From positions 109,839-173,838 of the forward strand of contig JAGAUA010000019.1 of assembly GCA_017847885.1 (NCBI GenBank): 64,000 nt of DNA, in the 5' to 3' direction. Shown in pieces: positions 51,102-59,551 of the stretch; position 1 is the first letter of the stretch; each line of letters begins with the position of its first letter. Origin of the DNA: Oscillospiraceae bacterium. GTDB lineage: Bacteria > Bacillota > Clostridia > Oscillospirales > Ruminococcaceae. The notes beneath the pieces were generated by a model. It saw only the letters and a list, made by a program, of their open reading frames with translations, was not told the origin of the DNA and made no database searches. A program made the translations under genes and the position numbers.

Positions 51102-52175
51102 ATGAAAAAAGCAAAAATGAAAAAGGTCATCATTATATTATGTATTTTGATCGTACTCATAGTCGCCTCAATCGGAGCGCTGTCCGTGATGATCTACAAC
51201 GATAACTTTAACAAACGCTTTGAAAGCTATGAACCTCTTATGCTGTATTTTGATGATTTTGACGGATTGCAGCGCACACAATATAAGTTTCCTTCCGATA
51301 AAGGACAGATGCTGACAGGCTATATGTACAGCTCGGGAGATAAACAGCACGGAATTGTAGTAATGGCGCACGGTTTTGGCGGCGGCGGTCATAATTCCTA
51401 TATGGACTGTGCGAATTATTTCGCTGAAAATGGTTACTATGTTTTTGCCTATGACGCTACCGGAAATGATGAAAGCGAGGGCGAAGCAGTCGGAGGACTG
51501 CCGCAGGGAGTTATTGACCTTGATCATGCAATATCATTTGTTGAAGAAAGCGGTAACTTCCCCGATCTGCCGATAGTTTTGTTCGGGCATAGCTGGGGCG
51601 GTTACAGCTCTTGCAGTGTACTTACATATCATCCCGAAGTTAAAGCAGTCATTTCCTGCTCGGGATGTAACAGTTCGTCAGGAATATTTGAAGCGCAGGG
51701 AAAGAAAATTGCCGGCGACGGAATATATCTGTTTATGCCCTTTGTAAAGCTGTACGAAAGTATAAAATACGGCAGCTATGCTTCAAATACTGCTATGGAT
51801 GGATTTGCTTCCTCTGAGGCGGCTGTTATGATAGTGCACAGCACCGATGATGATACTGTTCCGATAGAGTATGGTTATGACATCTATTATGAAGAATACA
51901 AGGACGACTCACGTTTCAGCTTTATTCGTTTTGAGGATAGAGGACATGACCATGTTTACAATGATCTGACCTATATAAATGAATTTAATGCAGAATTTGA
52001 CAAATGGCTTGAAACACTTGATTACGACTACACGGCGGAGGAAAACAAGGAGCGTTTTTCCGAGGATAAAGCTGCTTATATAAGCAATAATCTTGACCGA
52101 GATAAATGGAGCGATATGTTAAATGATGAGCTGTTTGAGGAGTTTGTAAACTTCTATAATGAGCAAATAAGCTGA
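51102..52175 (+). CDS. Membrane-anchored alpha/beta hydrolase
   Basis: 357 residues with an N-terminal signal anchor (about 8-28). The fold shows the oxyanion loop VVMAHGFGGGGHN, the nucleophile elbow FGHSWGGYS (catalytic Ser), a VHSTDDDTVPIEYG acid loop and a late His in RFEDRGHDHVY. Length and motifs fit esterases/lipases or peptidase-like hydrolases of Firmicutes. Substrate unknown; it may detoxify esters. Confidence 0.85.
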   Translation: MKKAKMKKVIIILCILIVLIVASIGALSVMIYNDNFNKRFESYEPLMLYFDDFDGLQRTQYKFPSDKGQMLTGYMYSSGDKQHGIVVMAHGFGGGGHNSYMDCANYFAENGYYVFAYDATGNDESEGEAVGGLPQGVIDLDHAISFVEESGNFPDLPIVLFGHSWGGYSSCSVLTYHPEVKAVISCSGCNSSSGIFEAQGKKIAGDGIYLFMPFVKLYESIKYGSYASNTAMDGFASSEAAVMIVHSTDDDTVPIEYGYDIYYEEYKDDSRFSFIRFEDRGHDHVYNDLTYINEFNAEFDKWLETLDYDYTAEENKERFSEDKAAYISNNLDRDKWSDMLNDELFEEFVNFYNEQIS

Positions 52176-52231
52176 TCGGGCAGAAAAACCGAAACTTGCA
52201 GGATAAGAGTAACCACTTAGAGGAATAAACT

Positions 52232-52351
52232 ATGAAAATCGGAGTAATTCAAGCATCATCACAAAAAGAGAAAAACAAATTGATTTTTGAGAGTGTAAGA
52301 AAAGCAGTTGAGCCGTATGGATATGAGATAATTAATTTTTGGAGTGTTTGA
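52232..52351 (+). pseudogene. RpiB/LacA-type isomerase fragment
   Basis: 39 residues starting KIGVIQASSQKEKNKLIFES and ending PYGYEIINFWSV, the start of RpiB/LacAB-type sugar-phosphate isomerase-like proteins. One extra T turns NFGVFEDM into NFWSV and a stop; even read through, only about four more residues remain before a second stop. Ribosome site GAGGAA is present. Confidence 0.6.
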
Positions 52352-52438
52352 AGATATGATCTGATTTATGAATTATTCCGACTCATGTTTTGATGTTCCC
52401 TTCAAAAAAATGAAATTTATAAAAACTTTAAAAAGGTA

Positions 52439-52469
52439 TTGACTCTAACATTATGGTAGGGATTATAAT
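52439..52469 (+). promoter_or_regulatory. MerR-type promoter with 19-bp spacer
   Basis: TTGACT and TATAAT are 19 bases apart, longer than the usual 17. MerR-family activators twist such promoters into working geometry, and the next gene encodes a MerR protein, so this is probably its own target. Confidence 0.65.
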
Positions 52470-52511
52470 AGAGGTGAGCTCAAAAAACATACATCCATGG
52501 GGGGAGAATTT

Positions 52512-53312
52512 ATGCTTAAAATTGGAGATTTTTCAAAATTGTCCAGAGTAAGTGTCAGAATGCTTCGCCACTATGACGATATCGGGTTACTGAAGCCTGC
52601 TGAAATTGACGGGTTTACCGGATACCGCTATTATCGTGAGGAACAGCTATTCATTATAGGAAGAATTACTGCTTTAAAGGATATGGGCTTTGCCCTTGCC
52701 GATATTGTGCGGATCCTGGAAATATATGATGATACAGAAAAGCTTGACAACTTCCTGCTTGCAAGACAGGAGGAATTGGCAGCCCTTGCAAAACAGACGG
52801 AGTATAAACTGATGTTGCTGGATACAGCCCGAAAGAGGCTGAGAAAGGAACAGAATATGAGCTTTAACGTTACTGTAAAGACAATACCCGAAAGATATGC
52901 AGCCACTGTACATACAGTCATTCCACGTTACGAAGACGAGGGTATAGCGTGGGAAATGTTCCGTGAGTGCAAAAAATTGCTTGTGCCGACCGATCCCTGC
53001 CTTGCCGCAACCGAATTTCTTGACAAGGAATACAAGGAAGAAAATGTTGAGATCATTGCATGGATGACGGTCAAAGGAACATACCGGGATACTGAGCATG
53101 TCAAATTCAAGACGCTTCCTGCTGTTAAGGTTGCAAGTTGTGTGATAAAAGGCGGCTATGAACAGATGAATGATGCGATAGCGACGATAGTTTCATGGAT
53201 AAATGCCAACGGATATAAGGTTTCAGAGCCTATGTTCAATATCTATCATGTGGGTCCTGCACAGACGAAAATTCCTGACGAGTATGTTACAGAGGTTTGT
53301 TTCCCCATCTAA
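52512..53312 (+). CDS. MerR-family regulator with GyrI-like effector domain
   Basis: 266 residues. MerR helix-turn-helix KIGDFSKLSRVSVRMLRHYD with winged arm LKPAEIDGFTGYRYY, a coiled coil (VRILEIYDDTEKLDNFLLAR) and a C-terminal GyrI-like ligand domain (IPERYAATVHTVIPRYED onward). It resembles BmrR/TipA-type multidrug sensors that activate resistance genes on binding toxic compounds. The promoter upstream has the expected 19-bp spacer. It starts 13 bases after GGGGGGAG. Confidence 0.87.
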   Translation: MLKIGDFSKLSRVSVRMLRHYDDIGLLKPAEIDGFTGYRYYREEQLFIIGRITALKDMGFALADIVRILEIYDDTEKLDNFLLARQEELAALAKQTEYKLMLLDTARKRLRKEQNMSFNVTVKTIPERYAATVHTVIPRYEDEGIAWEMFRECKKLLVPTDPCLAATEFLDKEYKEENVEIIAWMTVKGTYRDTEHVKFKTLPAVKVASCVIKGGYEQMNDAIATIVSWINANGYKVSEPMFNIYHVGPAQTKIPDEYVTEVCFPI

Positions 53313-53366
53313 AAACAGATAACCTAAAAGTGGATATACCAATTGGAATTTAACGGAGGATTTGAT

Positions 53367-53999
53367 ATGGCTTTTGATTTTAAGAAAGAGTACAAAGAGT
53401 ATTATATGCCCAAGAACACCCCTGAAATTGTAACTGTACCAAAGGCAAATTACATTGCCGTCAAAGGAAAAGGAAACCCCAACGAAGAAGGTGGAGCATA
53501 TCAGCAAGCAGTCGGTGTTTTGTATGCAGTAGCTTATACCCTGAAAATGAGTTATAAGACAAACCACAAAATCGAGGGGTTTTTCGAGTATGTTGTACCG
53601 CCTCTTGAAGGATTTTGGTGGCAGGATAATGTTGATGGAGTGGATTATAGCGATAAATCTACTTTTAACTGGATTTCTGTCATTCGTTTGCCCGATTTTG
53701 TTTCCAAAGAAGATTTTGAATGGGCAGTGGCAACCGCTGCTGAAAAGAAAAAGATTGACTGTTCATCAGCGGAGTTTTTAACCGTTGACGAAGGATTGTG
53801 TGTTCAGATCATGCACCACGGTCCATTTGATGATGAACCTGCAACTGTTGCTTTAATGGACGAATATATAAAATCAAATGGGTATGAAAATGATATTACC
53901 AACAAACGATTACACCACGAAATATATATGTCCGATGCAAGAAAAGTTGCTCCCAAAAAATGGAAGACAGTTATAAGGCATCCTATTAAAAAAGCATAA
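53367..53999 (+). CDS. GyrI-like small-molecule-binding protein
   Basis: 210 residues of a stand-alone GyrI-like domain. PKANYIAVKGKGNPNEEGGA and the late WAVATAAEKKKIDCS pattern are characteristic of the large GyrI-like family related to the Rob C-terminal domain. Members sequester or hydrolyse toxic molecules. GGAGGATTTGAT precedes the ATG at 53367. It belongs to the MerR operon and probably shares ligands with the regulator. Confidence 0.82.
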   Translation: MAFDFKKEYKEYYMPKNTPEIVTVPKANYIAVKGKGNPNEEGGAYQQAVGVLYAVAYTLKMSYKTNHKIEGFFEYVVPPLEGFWWQDNVDGVDYSDKSTFNWISVIRLPDFVSKEDFEWAVATAAEKKKIDCSSAEFLTVDEGLCVQIMHHGPFDDEPATVALMDEYIKSNGYENDITNKRLHHEIYMSDARKVAPKKWKTVIRHPIKKA

Positions 54000-54032
54000 C
54001 AAATTCATTTTATCACAAAGAGGAAAACAATC

Positions 54033-55031
54033 ATGACTGAATTATTGAATGTATTCCCGGGAATCAGCTGCGCCTATATTGACAAAGATGGACGCGTGGA
54101 ATATGAATGTTACGGAGTTGCGGACAAGGAAAGCAATATCAAGACTGATGTAAACACCATATTCCCTGCTTGTTCTATCTCAAAGTGGATAACCGCAATT
54201 TGCGTCATGAAACTGAATGAACAAAACATTCTGGATATTGACAAACCTGTGCAGCCGTATTTGTCTGAATGGAAGATTTGTGATGTGAACGGGAACGAAT
54301 GCGATGTAACATTGCGTCATTTACTTAGTCACACATCAGGAATACACAATGGGGAAAATGGCTTTTACGGACACCGCCGTACGGATAAGGATATTAGTAT
54401 TCCGGACATATTAAACGGTGTTACAGGCTATAATAACAAAGCGGCGCGGGTCGAACAGACTCCCGGAAGCAGTTTTGAATATTCAGACGCAGGATTCTGC
54501 GTGACACAGTTGATATTGGAAAACGTAACAGGAAAAAGCATTGAGGAGCTGGCAAGAGAACTCATATTCGACAAGCTGGGGCTATCCGATATTTTTTTCG
54601 GAACACGTTCAAATCTCGATGCCTTTGAGAAAAAAGGACAGTTGGCGACAGGATATGCGGGCGACGGTTCTGTGATCGATGGGAAGTACCCCGTTTGTCC
54701 TGACCTTGCAGCGTCGGGGCTATGGAGTTCCCCAAATGAATTGCTGAAAATCGCAGCGGATTTTGCCGCTTCTATGGACGGCTGCGGTAAGATTTTGTCT
54801 AAAAATTCCGTAACCGAAATGATACAACCTGCTTTTAATATGCCGTGGGTAGGCTTAGGTCTGTTCCGATATGGAGATGATGTAATTGTTTCAAAGGGTT
54901 GGGGCGAGAACGGGCAGTGTATGCTGAAAATAGATTGCAGAAACCATTCCATTGGAGTGGTCATGACAAATAAAGACCCGGAGATTCCGCAGGAGGAATC
55001 GGGAGTTGAGAAACTCGTTTTTCGTGTGTGA
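54033..55031 (+). CDS. Serine beta-lactamase-like hydrolase (class C/penicillin-binding fold)
   Basis: 332 residues with the SxxK motif SISKW (catalytic Ser near 49), YSDAG as second motif and a third region KGWGEN instead of KTG. No signal peptide: it starts TELLNVFPGISCAYI, so it would act in the cytoplasm and is not a classic secreted beta-lactamase. Proteins of this type are esterases or D-amino-peptidase-like enzymes. It is the last gene of the MerR/GyrI operon. Confidence 0.82.
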   Translation: MTELLNVFPGISCAYIDKDGRVEYECYGVADKESNIKTDVNTIFPACSISKWITAICVMKLNEQNILDIDKPVQPYLSEWKICDVNGNECDVTLRHLLSHTSGIHNGENGFYGHRRTDKDISIPDILNGVTGYNNKAARVEQTPGSSFEYSDAGFCVTQLILENVTGKSIEELARELIFDKLGLSDIFFGTRSNLDAFEKKGQLATGYAGDGSVIDGKYPVCPDLAASGLWSSPNELLKIAADFAASMDGCGKILSKNSVTEMIQPAFNMPWVGLGLFRYGDDVIVSKGWGENGQCMLKIDCRNHSIGVVMTNKDPEIPQEESGVEKLVFRV

Positions 55032-55169
55032 GTTGCAAACAGCGCAGGAGGATTCGTTATCCAAACAGAAATTATGTATTATTGATATAGCGCTTAACGA
55101 CGCAAATATCAGAACGGCTTTGCTTCTTGTAGTAAAATCGGAAGTTAATATAATGCGTAATTCGTAACG

Positions 55170-55244
55170 CGTAATGCGTAATTATTGTGGTGCAAACGGT
55201 GACTTATGCATTTTATGAAATAGTATCTTTAATTACGCATTACG
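55170..55244. repeat. Inverted-repeat element, MITE-like
   Basis: 15-bp exact arms CGTAATGCGTAATTA and TAATTACGCATTACG with a 45-base loop, in an intergenic gap of 330 bases that otherwise holds nothing but a terminator. Additional copies of TAATGCGTAATT surround the left arm, so the element looks like a tandemly derived palindromic repeat. Confidence 0.55.
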
Positions 55245-55312
55245 CATTGAAATAAGTTCCCGTTTATCGAGCAGATGACAAACAGAACGTTCTCTGATTA
55301 ACACAACACAAG

Positions 55313-55362
55313 CAAAGGACTTGCTCCCGATTAACGGTGACAAGTCCTTTGTTTGTTTTTTT
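55313..55362 (+). terminator. Terminator
   Basis: 11-bp stem CAAAGGACTTG/CAAGTCCTTTG followed by TTTGTTTTTTT on the plus strand; it ends the MerR operon and lies next to the end of the converging kinase-GNAT gene. Confidence 0.8.
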
Positions 55363-55363
55363 A

Positions 55364-56476
55364 TTACTTTAATTCTTTGACATATAACCGGTCGGTTCCG
55401 TTTACATAATTAACAATATCTTTAAGATAACGGTACCCATATTTTTCGTACAGTCCGATATGCTCCGATGGAATATATGTCCTGTCAAACCCGTTTGCTT
55501 TTGCGTATGCATTTGCAAAATCGATCAGTTTTTCACTTATCCTATGTCCTCGATAGTCTTCCGAAACAAATACACTTGATATCCACGGAAATATTTCGGG
55601 AAGTGGATAATAGTCTGTCTTCATAACAGTTGTCATTCCAACGATCTGACCGTCTGCAATTGCAACAAAAACTGCTTCCCAATCGGTAAAAGCCCATGTT
55701 CGCAGCATCTGCAAAATATGCTCTTTAACATCTTCCCAGGAAAAGTGTTCAACAAACCGGATAAGCTTTTCAGCCAAGTCGGTATCCTTATCGACTTTTC
55801 TTATCTCTAATGTATCCATACCAAGGTCTTTTTCGACCAGACCAAAGTGCTGCTCCACTTTTCTTACAGTATCATCAATTATACTGTTTTCGGTTCTTTC
55901 AAGCCAAAAATAGTTACTGCCCTTGATATCGGCGCATCTTTTCTCGTTGATGCTTTTCAAGGTCGCATTACATATCGCCTTTGCTTTTTCGGTATCGGAT
56001 GTGCTGTTTATAAAATTGCTGAAGCCTTGATGGTCAGGGCGGTTACAGTAATCATCAACTAAATTCGATGGGTCTTTTATCAAAAAGACTATTCTTGATC
56101 TTTCCGTTAATCTGTCGGCTTCTTCCACTGTCAAATGGCAGTCGCATAGTACAATTTGATTTTGTGAAAGACGTATCAGATCCAATAAAACAAAATCCAA
56201 TTGCTCTCTTGTGTTATCGATCAGCCATTTTTTATATTCCTCCACACTACGCCCGAAAAACTCATCGGCATCTTTAAAAGTCTTATTCATTGACGGCTGA
56301 AACTCGGGAGCTGAAATTTCCCGATGCTTTGCAAACTGCTCATCAATATCATAAACCAATAAGCCGTGCCGTCTGGCTAACTCCCGTGAGATCGTTGTCT
56401 TTCCGCCGCATGGTGTTCCTGTGATGAAATAGACATTTTTCAAATATTCTTTGATTACATTATCCTGAAATATCAT
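55364..56476 (-). CDS. P-loop kinase fused to a GNAT acetyltransferase
   Basis: 370 residues in two domains. Residues 1-190: a small-molecule kinase fold with Walker A GTPCGGKTT (20-28) and an acidic strand end DFVLLDLIRL. Residues 220-370: a GNAT with FVSEDYRGHRISEKLIDFAN as acetyl-CoA loop. Both parts look complete. Joined kinase-acetyltransferase enzymes are known mainly from aminoglycoside resistance, but these domains are not of that type; the substrate is unknown. The leader resembles the repeated cassette (56589-56650). Confidence 0.75.
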   Translation of the reverse strand: MIFQDNVIKEYLKNVYFITGTPCGGKTTISRELARRHGLLVYDIDEQFAKHREISAPEFQPSMNKTFKDADEFFGRSVEEYKKWLIDNTREQLDFVLLDLIRLSQNQIVLCDCHLTVEEADRLTERSRIVFLIKDPSNLVDDYCNRPDHQGFSNFINSTSDTEKAKAICNATLKSINEKRCADIKGSNYFWLERTENSIIDDTVRKVEQHFGLVEKDLGMDTLEIRKVDKDTDLAEKLIRFVEHFSWEDVKEHILQMLRTWAFTDWEAVFVAIADGQIVGMTTVMKTDYYPLPEIFPWISSVFVSEDYRGHRISEKLIDFANAYAKANGFDRTYIPSEHIGLYEKYGYRYLKDIVNYVNGTDRLYVKELK

Positions 56477-56588
56477 TATAATAACTCCTTATATAAATAG
56501 TTTTTTGCATTTCATTTGTACACAAAACTATTTACATAGTTCCATGTACTCAGATATTTCTTGTTCGTAAGAATGCCACCATATTCTA

Positions 56589-56650
56589 CACCTCCTCAAA
56601 TTTCGGTAATTGGGCAGTTTATCTCCCCGATAAATGGGAAGTTGTCAGTT
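56589..56650 (-). repeat. Repeated leader sequence, partial copy C
   Basis: Minus strand contains ATAAACTGCCCAATTACCGA and ATTTATCGGGGAG, matching part of the promoter-leader cassette at 50383 and 57219 but without its promoter. It lies between the acetyltransferase stop and the kinase-GNAT start. Confidence 0.5.
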
Positions 56651-56653
56651 AAG

Positions 56654-57193
56654 TTATAATAACTTGTTTTGAAAATAATCAGATTTCAAAATTGAATAGC
56701 ACACCGCATCAAAAACTTGTCCATCGTATCTTGTAGAGCCTTGTTCTATTGTAATCTCATACTCAAACCCACATTTTTCAAGGACTTTTTTGGATTTATC
56801 ATTATTAGGATAATGGAAAGCGGATAGTAAATCTATATTTAATTCTTCAAACAAATATTCAATAATCCGTTTAACCGCCTCCGTCATATAACCGTTTCCC
56901 CAATAATCTTCGGATAAAACATAGTTTATAGTTTTAGCGAAAAATTTACCACGATTATTGTCAGGATAAACCCTTATACTTCCAATTACTTTTCCGGTAT
57001 CCTTCAGCTCAACAGCCCATCGTTCATCACTTTCAATATACTCATTCAAAACCTCGATAGAAGTATTTATGTTTGAATGAGGTTTCCATCCGCCGATGGT
57101 GACAGAAGGATTTTTCATAATATCAAATAAATCTTCAACATCATTTTTTTGCCATTCTCGTAAAAATAATCGCTCTGTTTCTATTGCTTTCAT
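56654..57193 (-). CDS. GNAT acetyltransferase, RimJ/RimL type
   Basis: 179 residues with the RimJ-type start IETERLFLREWQKNDVEDLF and the acetyl-CoA loop LSEDYWGNGYMTEAVKRII. Such enzymes acetylate protein N-termini or small amines. A repeated promoter-leader cassette stands before it. GAGGTG is seven to eight bases upstream of the ATG. Confidence 0.83.
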   Translation of the reverse strand: MKAIETERLFLREWQKNDVEDLFDIMKNPSVTIGGWKPHSNINTSIEVLNEYIESDERWAVELKDTGKVIGSIRVYPDNNRGKFFAKTINYVLSEDYWGNGYMTEAVKRIIEYLFEELNIDLLSAFHYPNNDKSKKVLEKCGFEYEITIEQGSTRYDGQVFDAVCYSILKSDYFQNKLL

Positions 57194-57218
57194 TTACAAA
57201 CCACCTCAATGGTTATCG

Positions 57219-57350
57219 CAAAAATTCCGATATGTCGAACAGTTTATCTACCCGATTTATTCCATTATACCCCAAATTATAAATATAGTCAAGGGGAGAA
57301 TGAACAGATTTATCATAACAAATACGCTCCTTTCGGAAAAATTCAAATGA
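57219..57350 (-). promoter_or_regulatory. Repeated promoter-leader cassette, copy B
   Basis: Minus strand: TTGACT, 17 bases, TATAAT, then AAATCGGGTAGATAAACTG and CGACATATCGGAATTTTT, nearly identical to copy A at 50383-50516. It drives the RimJ-type gene. Confidence 0.65.
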
Positions 57351-57473
57351 AATCCGCTGAAAAAATTTTATAGATTTTTATATCACGTTTTGCAAGTTTC
57401 GTCAACGGATAGTACGGAATTATCTGTATTTGTTTGATGTTTGCACGCAAGGGTGTAATGGTTGTAGTAATGC

Positions 57474-57507
57474 AAAAAAGGAGCGTGAGCTTATGCTCAC
57501 ACTCTCC
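57474..57507 (-). terminator. Terminator after the transglutaminase gene
   Basis: GTGTGAGCATAAGCTCACGC stem-loop followed by TTTTTTGC on the minus strand; ends the transglutaminase transcript. Confidence 0.75.
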
Positions 57508-57528
57508 GATAAACCTTGGAATTTGTCG

Positions 57529-58146
57529 TTAAGTTTTATACATCAATTCAGTCGGTAAGTCGTCAAAAAGTTCTGTTCTTGTCTTGTTCTTTCTTAATTT
57601 CTCTAATACTTTTTCATCAGGGTCGGGATAAACCGTAAAACAGTCTTCCTCACCCTTTTCCTGACGAACAGGGAAAGCAAGCTGTTCTTCATCTAATGAA
57701 AACTGCGCATTTACGCCCTCTTTATTTCCCCTTGCATCAAGCCGTATCCATTTTTTATATTCTTTGATATATACGCCGTTAAGCCCGTGATATATTAAAA
57801 CAGGAGCAGTTTCATCATCTAAAATAAGCTTCTGATAACAAAATCCGGTCGGGATAGCTTTACAACGCAGCAAAGCAGCTAATAAATGGGATTTTGCAAA
57901 ACAGATACCGTGCCCGGCTTTCAATACTTCGGAAGCGGAACAAGTGATAATATCTTCATTTTTGTCTGCTGAATGTGAAATATGATCTCTTACATATTCA
58001 TATGCAGCTTTGATAAATTCAATTTCACTGTCGGCTCTTTGGAATAATAAGTCAGCAAGATTAGCGATAATATCATTGTTATAATCAATCACATCATCTT
58101 TTTTTAAGTATTCTTCTATGTTATCTGATGACGGTAATACGTTCAT
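57529..58146 (-). CDS. Transglutaminase-like cysteine protein
   Basis: 205 residues with a transglutaminase-like core: Cys in LKAGHGICFAKSHLLAALLR, His in APVLIYHGLNGVYI and Asp in KWIRLDARGN, the Cys-His-Asp triad. No signal peptide or membrane segment. Such proteins are proteases or amidases in bacteria. The gene is monocistronic with its own terminator and a promoter resembling the repeated cassette. Confidence 0.8.
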   Translation of the reverse strand: MNVLPSSDNIEEYLKKDDVIDYNNDIIANLADLLFQRADSEIEFIKAAYEYVRDHISHSADKNEDIITCSASEVLKAGHGICFAKSHLLAALLRCKAIPTGFCYQKLILDDETAPVLIYHGLNGVYIKEYKKWIRLDARGNKEGVNAQFSLDEEQLAFPVRQEKGEEDCFTVYPDPDEKVLEKLRKNKTRTELFDDLPTELMYKT

Positions 58147-58254
58147 ATCCTACCTCCAAAATTCAATTTTTCGGGCATCTTCGCCTGCCTATTGCGCGGA
58201 ATGATTTGCACTGCCCTAACAAAATAACGACGTGAATCGGGTGCAGGCACAGCC

Positions 58255-58320
58255 TGCCAAATTCCGATTTGTCGAGCATTTGCACCAAACGTAATTTTTA
58301 ATATTATACCATATCCCCAT
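58255..58320 (-). promoter_or_regulatory. Promoter and leader relative of the repeated cassette
   Basis: Minus strand: TTGATT, 17 bases, TATAAT and a leader containing CGACAAATCGGAATTTGGC, close to the end of the cassettes at 50383 and 57219. It drives the transglutaminase-like gene. Confidence 0.5.
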
Positions 58321-58388
58321 AAAGAAATCAATAAAATCAAAAAAAGGACAAATATAATGATATATTATATTTGCACCCTATAAGATCA

Positions 58389-58553
58389 TTGACATTTAGG
58401 CAGCCTTTTGATATAATAATGTCAAAATTGTAACCTATATAGGGAAATACTGCGCGGCTTCTCTAATTTAAACCAACGGTCGTTAGTTCAAATCCAGCCT
58501 CCGCAACCACGTATATAAGCCGTTTGATTAAGTTCAGACGGCTTATTTTTTTG
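58389..58553 (+). other. tRNA-like unit with promoter and terminator
   Basis: TTGACA, 17 bases, TATAAT (58389-58417) is a consensus promoter. It is followed by GGTCGTTAGTTCAAATCC and AGCCTCCGCAACCA at about 58479-58509, which looks like the T-arm, acceptor strand and CCA of a tRNA, but only about 59 bases fit and the 5' acceptor strand (TGCGCGG) pairs poorly. A hairpin ATAAGCCGT/ACGGCTTAT with TTTTTTT (58514-58553) ends it. Read as a decayed tRNA gene or a tRNA-derived small RNA. Confidence 0.45.
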
Positions 58554-58800
58554 CTCAAAAAGAGGAATTAGGGCACTAACGATATAAAATATAACGATAT
58601 ATCCCGTAATGATACAGCAAATATCAAAGCTTGTCAAAACAAGTAATGTGCCTTTGACACGCTAAAAATTGCACAAATATTAAAGCAGCTTCCATTCATT
58701 TGGAAACTGCTTATTTTTTATCCTGCTCTCACTTTTTATCTTCTTGGTTAAAAGGACATCTCCAAGAGTATCGGCTATCGTGAATTGGCGTCTTCGAAGG
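58554..58800. other. Intergenic gap with a terminator
   Basis: About 250 bases without a gene. AGCAGCTTCC/GGAAACTGCT followed by TATTTTTTATCC (58683-58722) is a second terminator, ending a plus-strand transcript. Nothing else was recognised. Confidence 0.45.
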
Positions 58801-59370
58801 TTATACATTATTAATTATAGCAGGCAGACCGTTTTTGAAAAGGCTGCTTATATATTCAACCGTTGTTGCTTTGTTATATTTTATTTCGCCTTTCATCCAT
58901 TCTATGATTATTCCTGCAATGCCTTCGGTATAAAATGTGACTACGATTCTTTTATATTCTTCGGGAAGATGTTTCCCCACCGCTTTCTCCGCACTTGATA
59001 CTATCATATTCCCTATCTCAAAGAAATCATTATACAAAAATATTTTCAGCTCGTCACGTCCGACGGAATCATAAACGCAGTTCAGCATATGCTGGTTTTG
59101 TTCAAGGTAATCCATTGTAAATAGAATTGCGTCTTTGTAATCAATTAGCAGGTCGAAGCCTTTGACGACCTCTATGGCTTCCTGCTCAAAGGTCCATTTA
59201 AGCAGGTCTCTCGTGTCTGCAAAATGATAATAAAAAGTCTTGCGGTTAAGTCCGCAGTCCCCTATAATTTCGCTTACCGTTATTTTTGAAAAAGGCTTTG
59301 TCTGCATAAATCGTTTCAGCGATTCGGACAGAGCCTTTTTTGTATACATACTTGTGACTTCGTGCTTCAT
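58801..59370 (-). CDS. TetR-family regulator
   Basis: 189 residues. The helix-turn-helix is SKITVSEIIGDCGLNRKTFY with YHFADTRDLL, followed by the helical ligand domain. The ATG at 59370 is preceded by GGAGGCGAC; the longer frame to 59445 lacks a ribosome site. It faces the cytidylate-kinase-like and MMPL exporter genes, so it probably controls that operon. Confidence 0.82.
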   Translation of the reverse strand: MKHEVTSMYTKKALSESLKRFMQTKPFSKITVSEIIGDCGLNRKTFYYHFADTRDLLKWTFEQEAIEVVKGFDLLIDYKDAILFTMDYLEQNQHMLNCVYDSVGRDELKIFLYNDFFEIGNMIVSSAEKAVGKHLPEEYKRIVVTFYTEGIAGIIIEWMKGEIKYNKATTVEYISSLFKNGLPAIINNV

Positions 59371-59551
59371 ATTGTCGCCTCCATTTTTATTATACAGCTG
59401 TCCGGCAAAAATTTCAATGGTCAATTCCTTTGATTTGACCGTCAATTCGGGACATCTGTCCGTATTTTACACACCGTCCCCAAATTAACCGTTTTAATTT
59501 TTATGAATATGCTCTATATTTATCTTATCAAATATGAAAGGCGGTCATCTG
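59371..59551. promoter_or_regulatory. Divergent promoter region with palindromic operators
   Basis: GGACATCTGTCC (59450-59461) is a perfect palindrome of 5-bp arms around TC. GGTCAA and TTGACC stand 9 bases apart near 59419-59440. Such sites before a TetR gene and a divergent exporter operon suggest TetR binding. Confidence 0.5.

Noticed and set aside
58440..58510. Complete tRNA gene
   Set aside because: Only T-arm, acceptor strand and CCA fit; the 5' acceptor strand does not pair and the length is too short.
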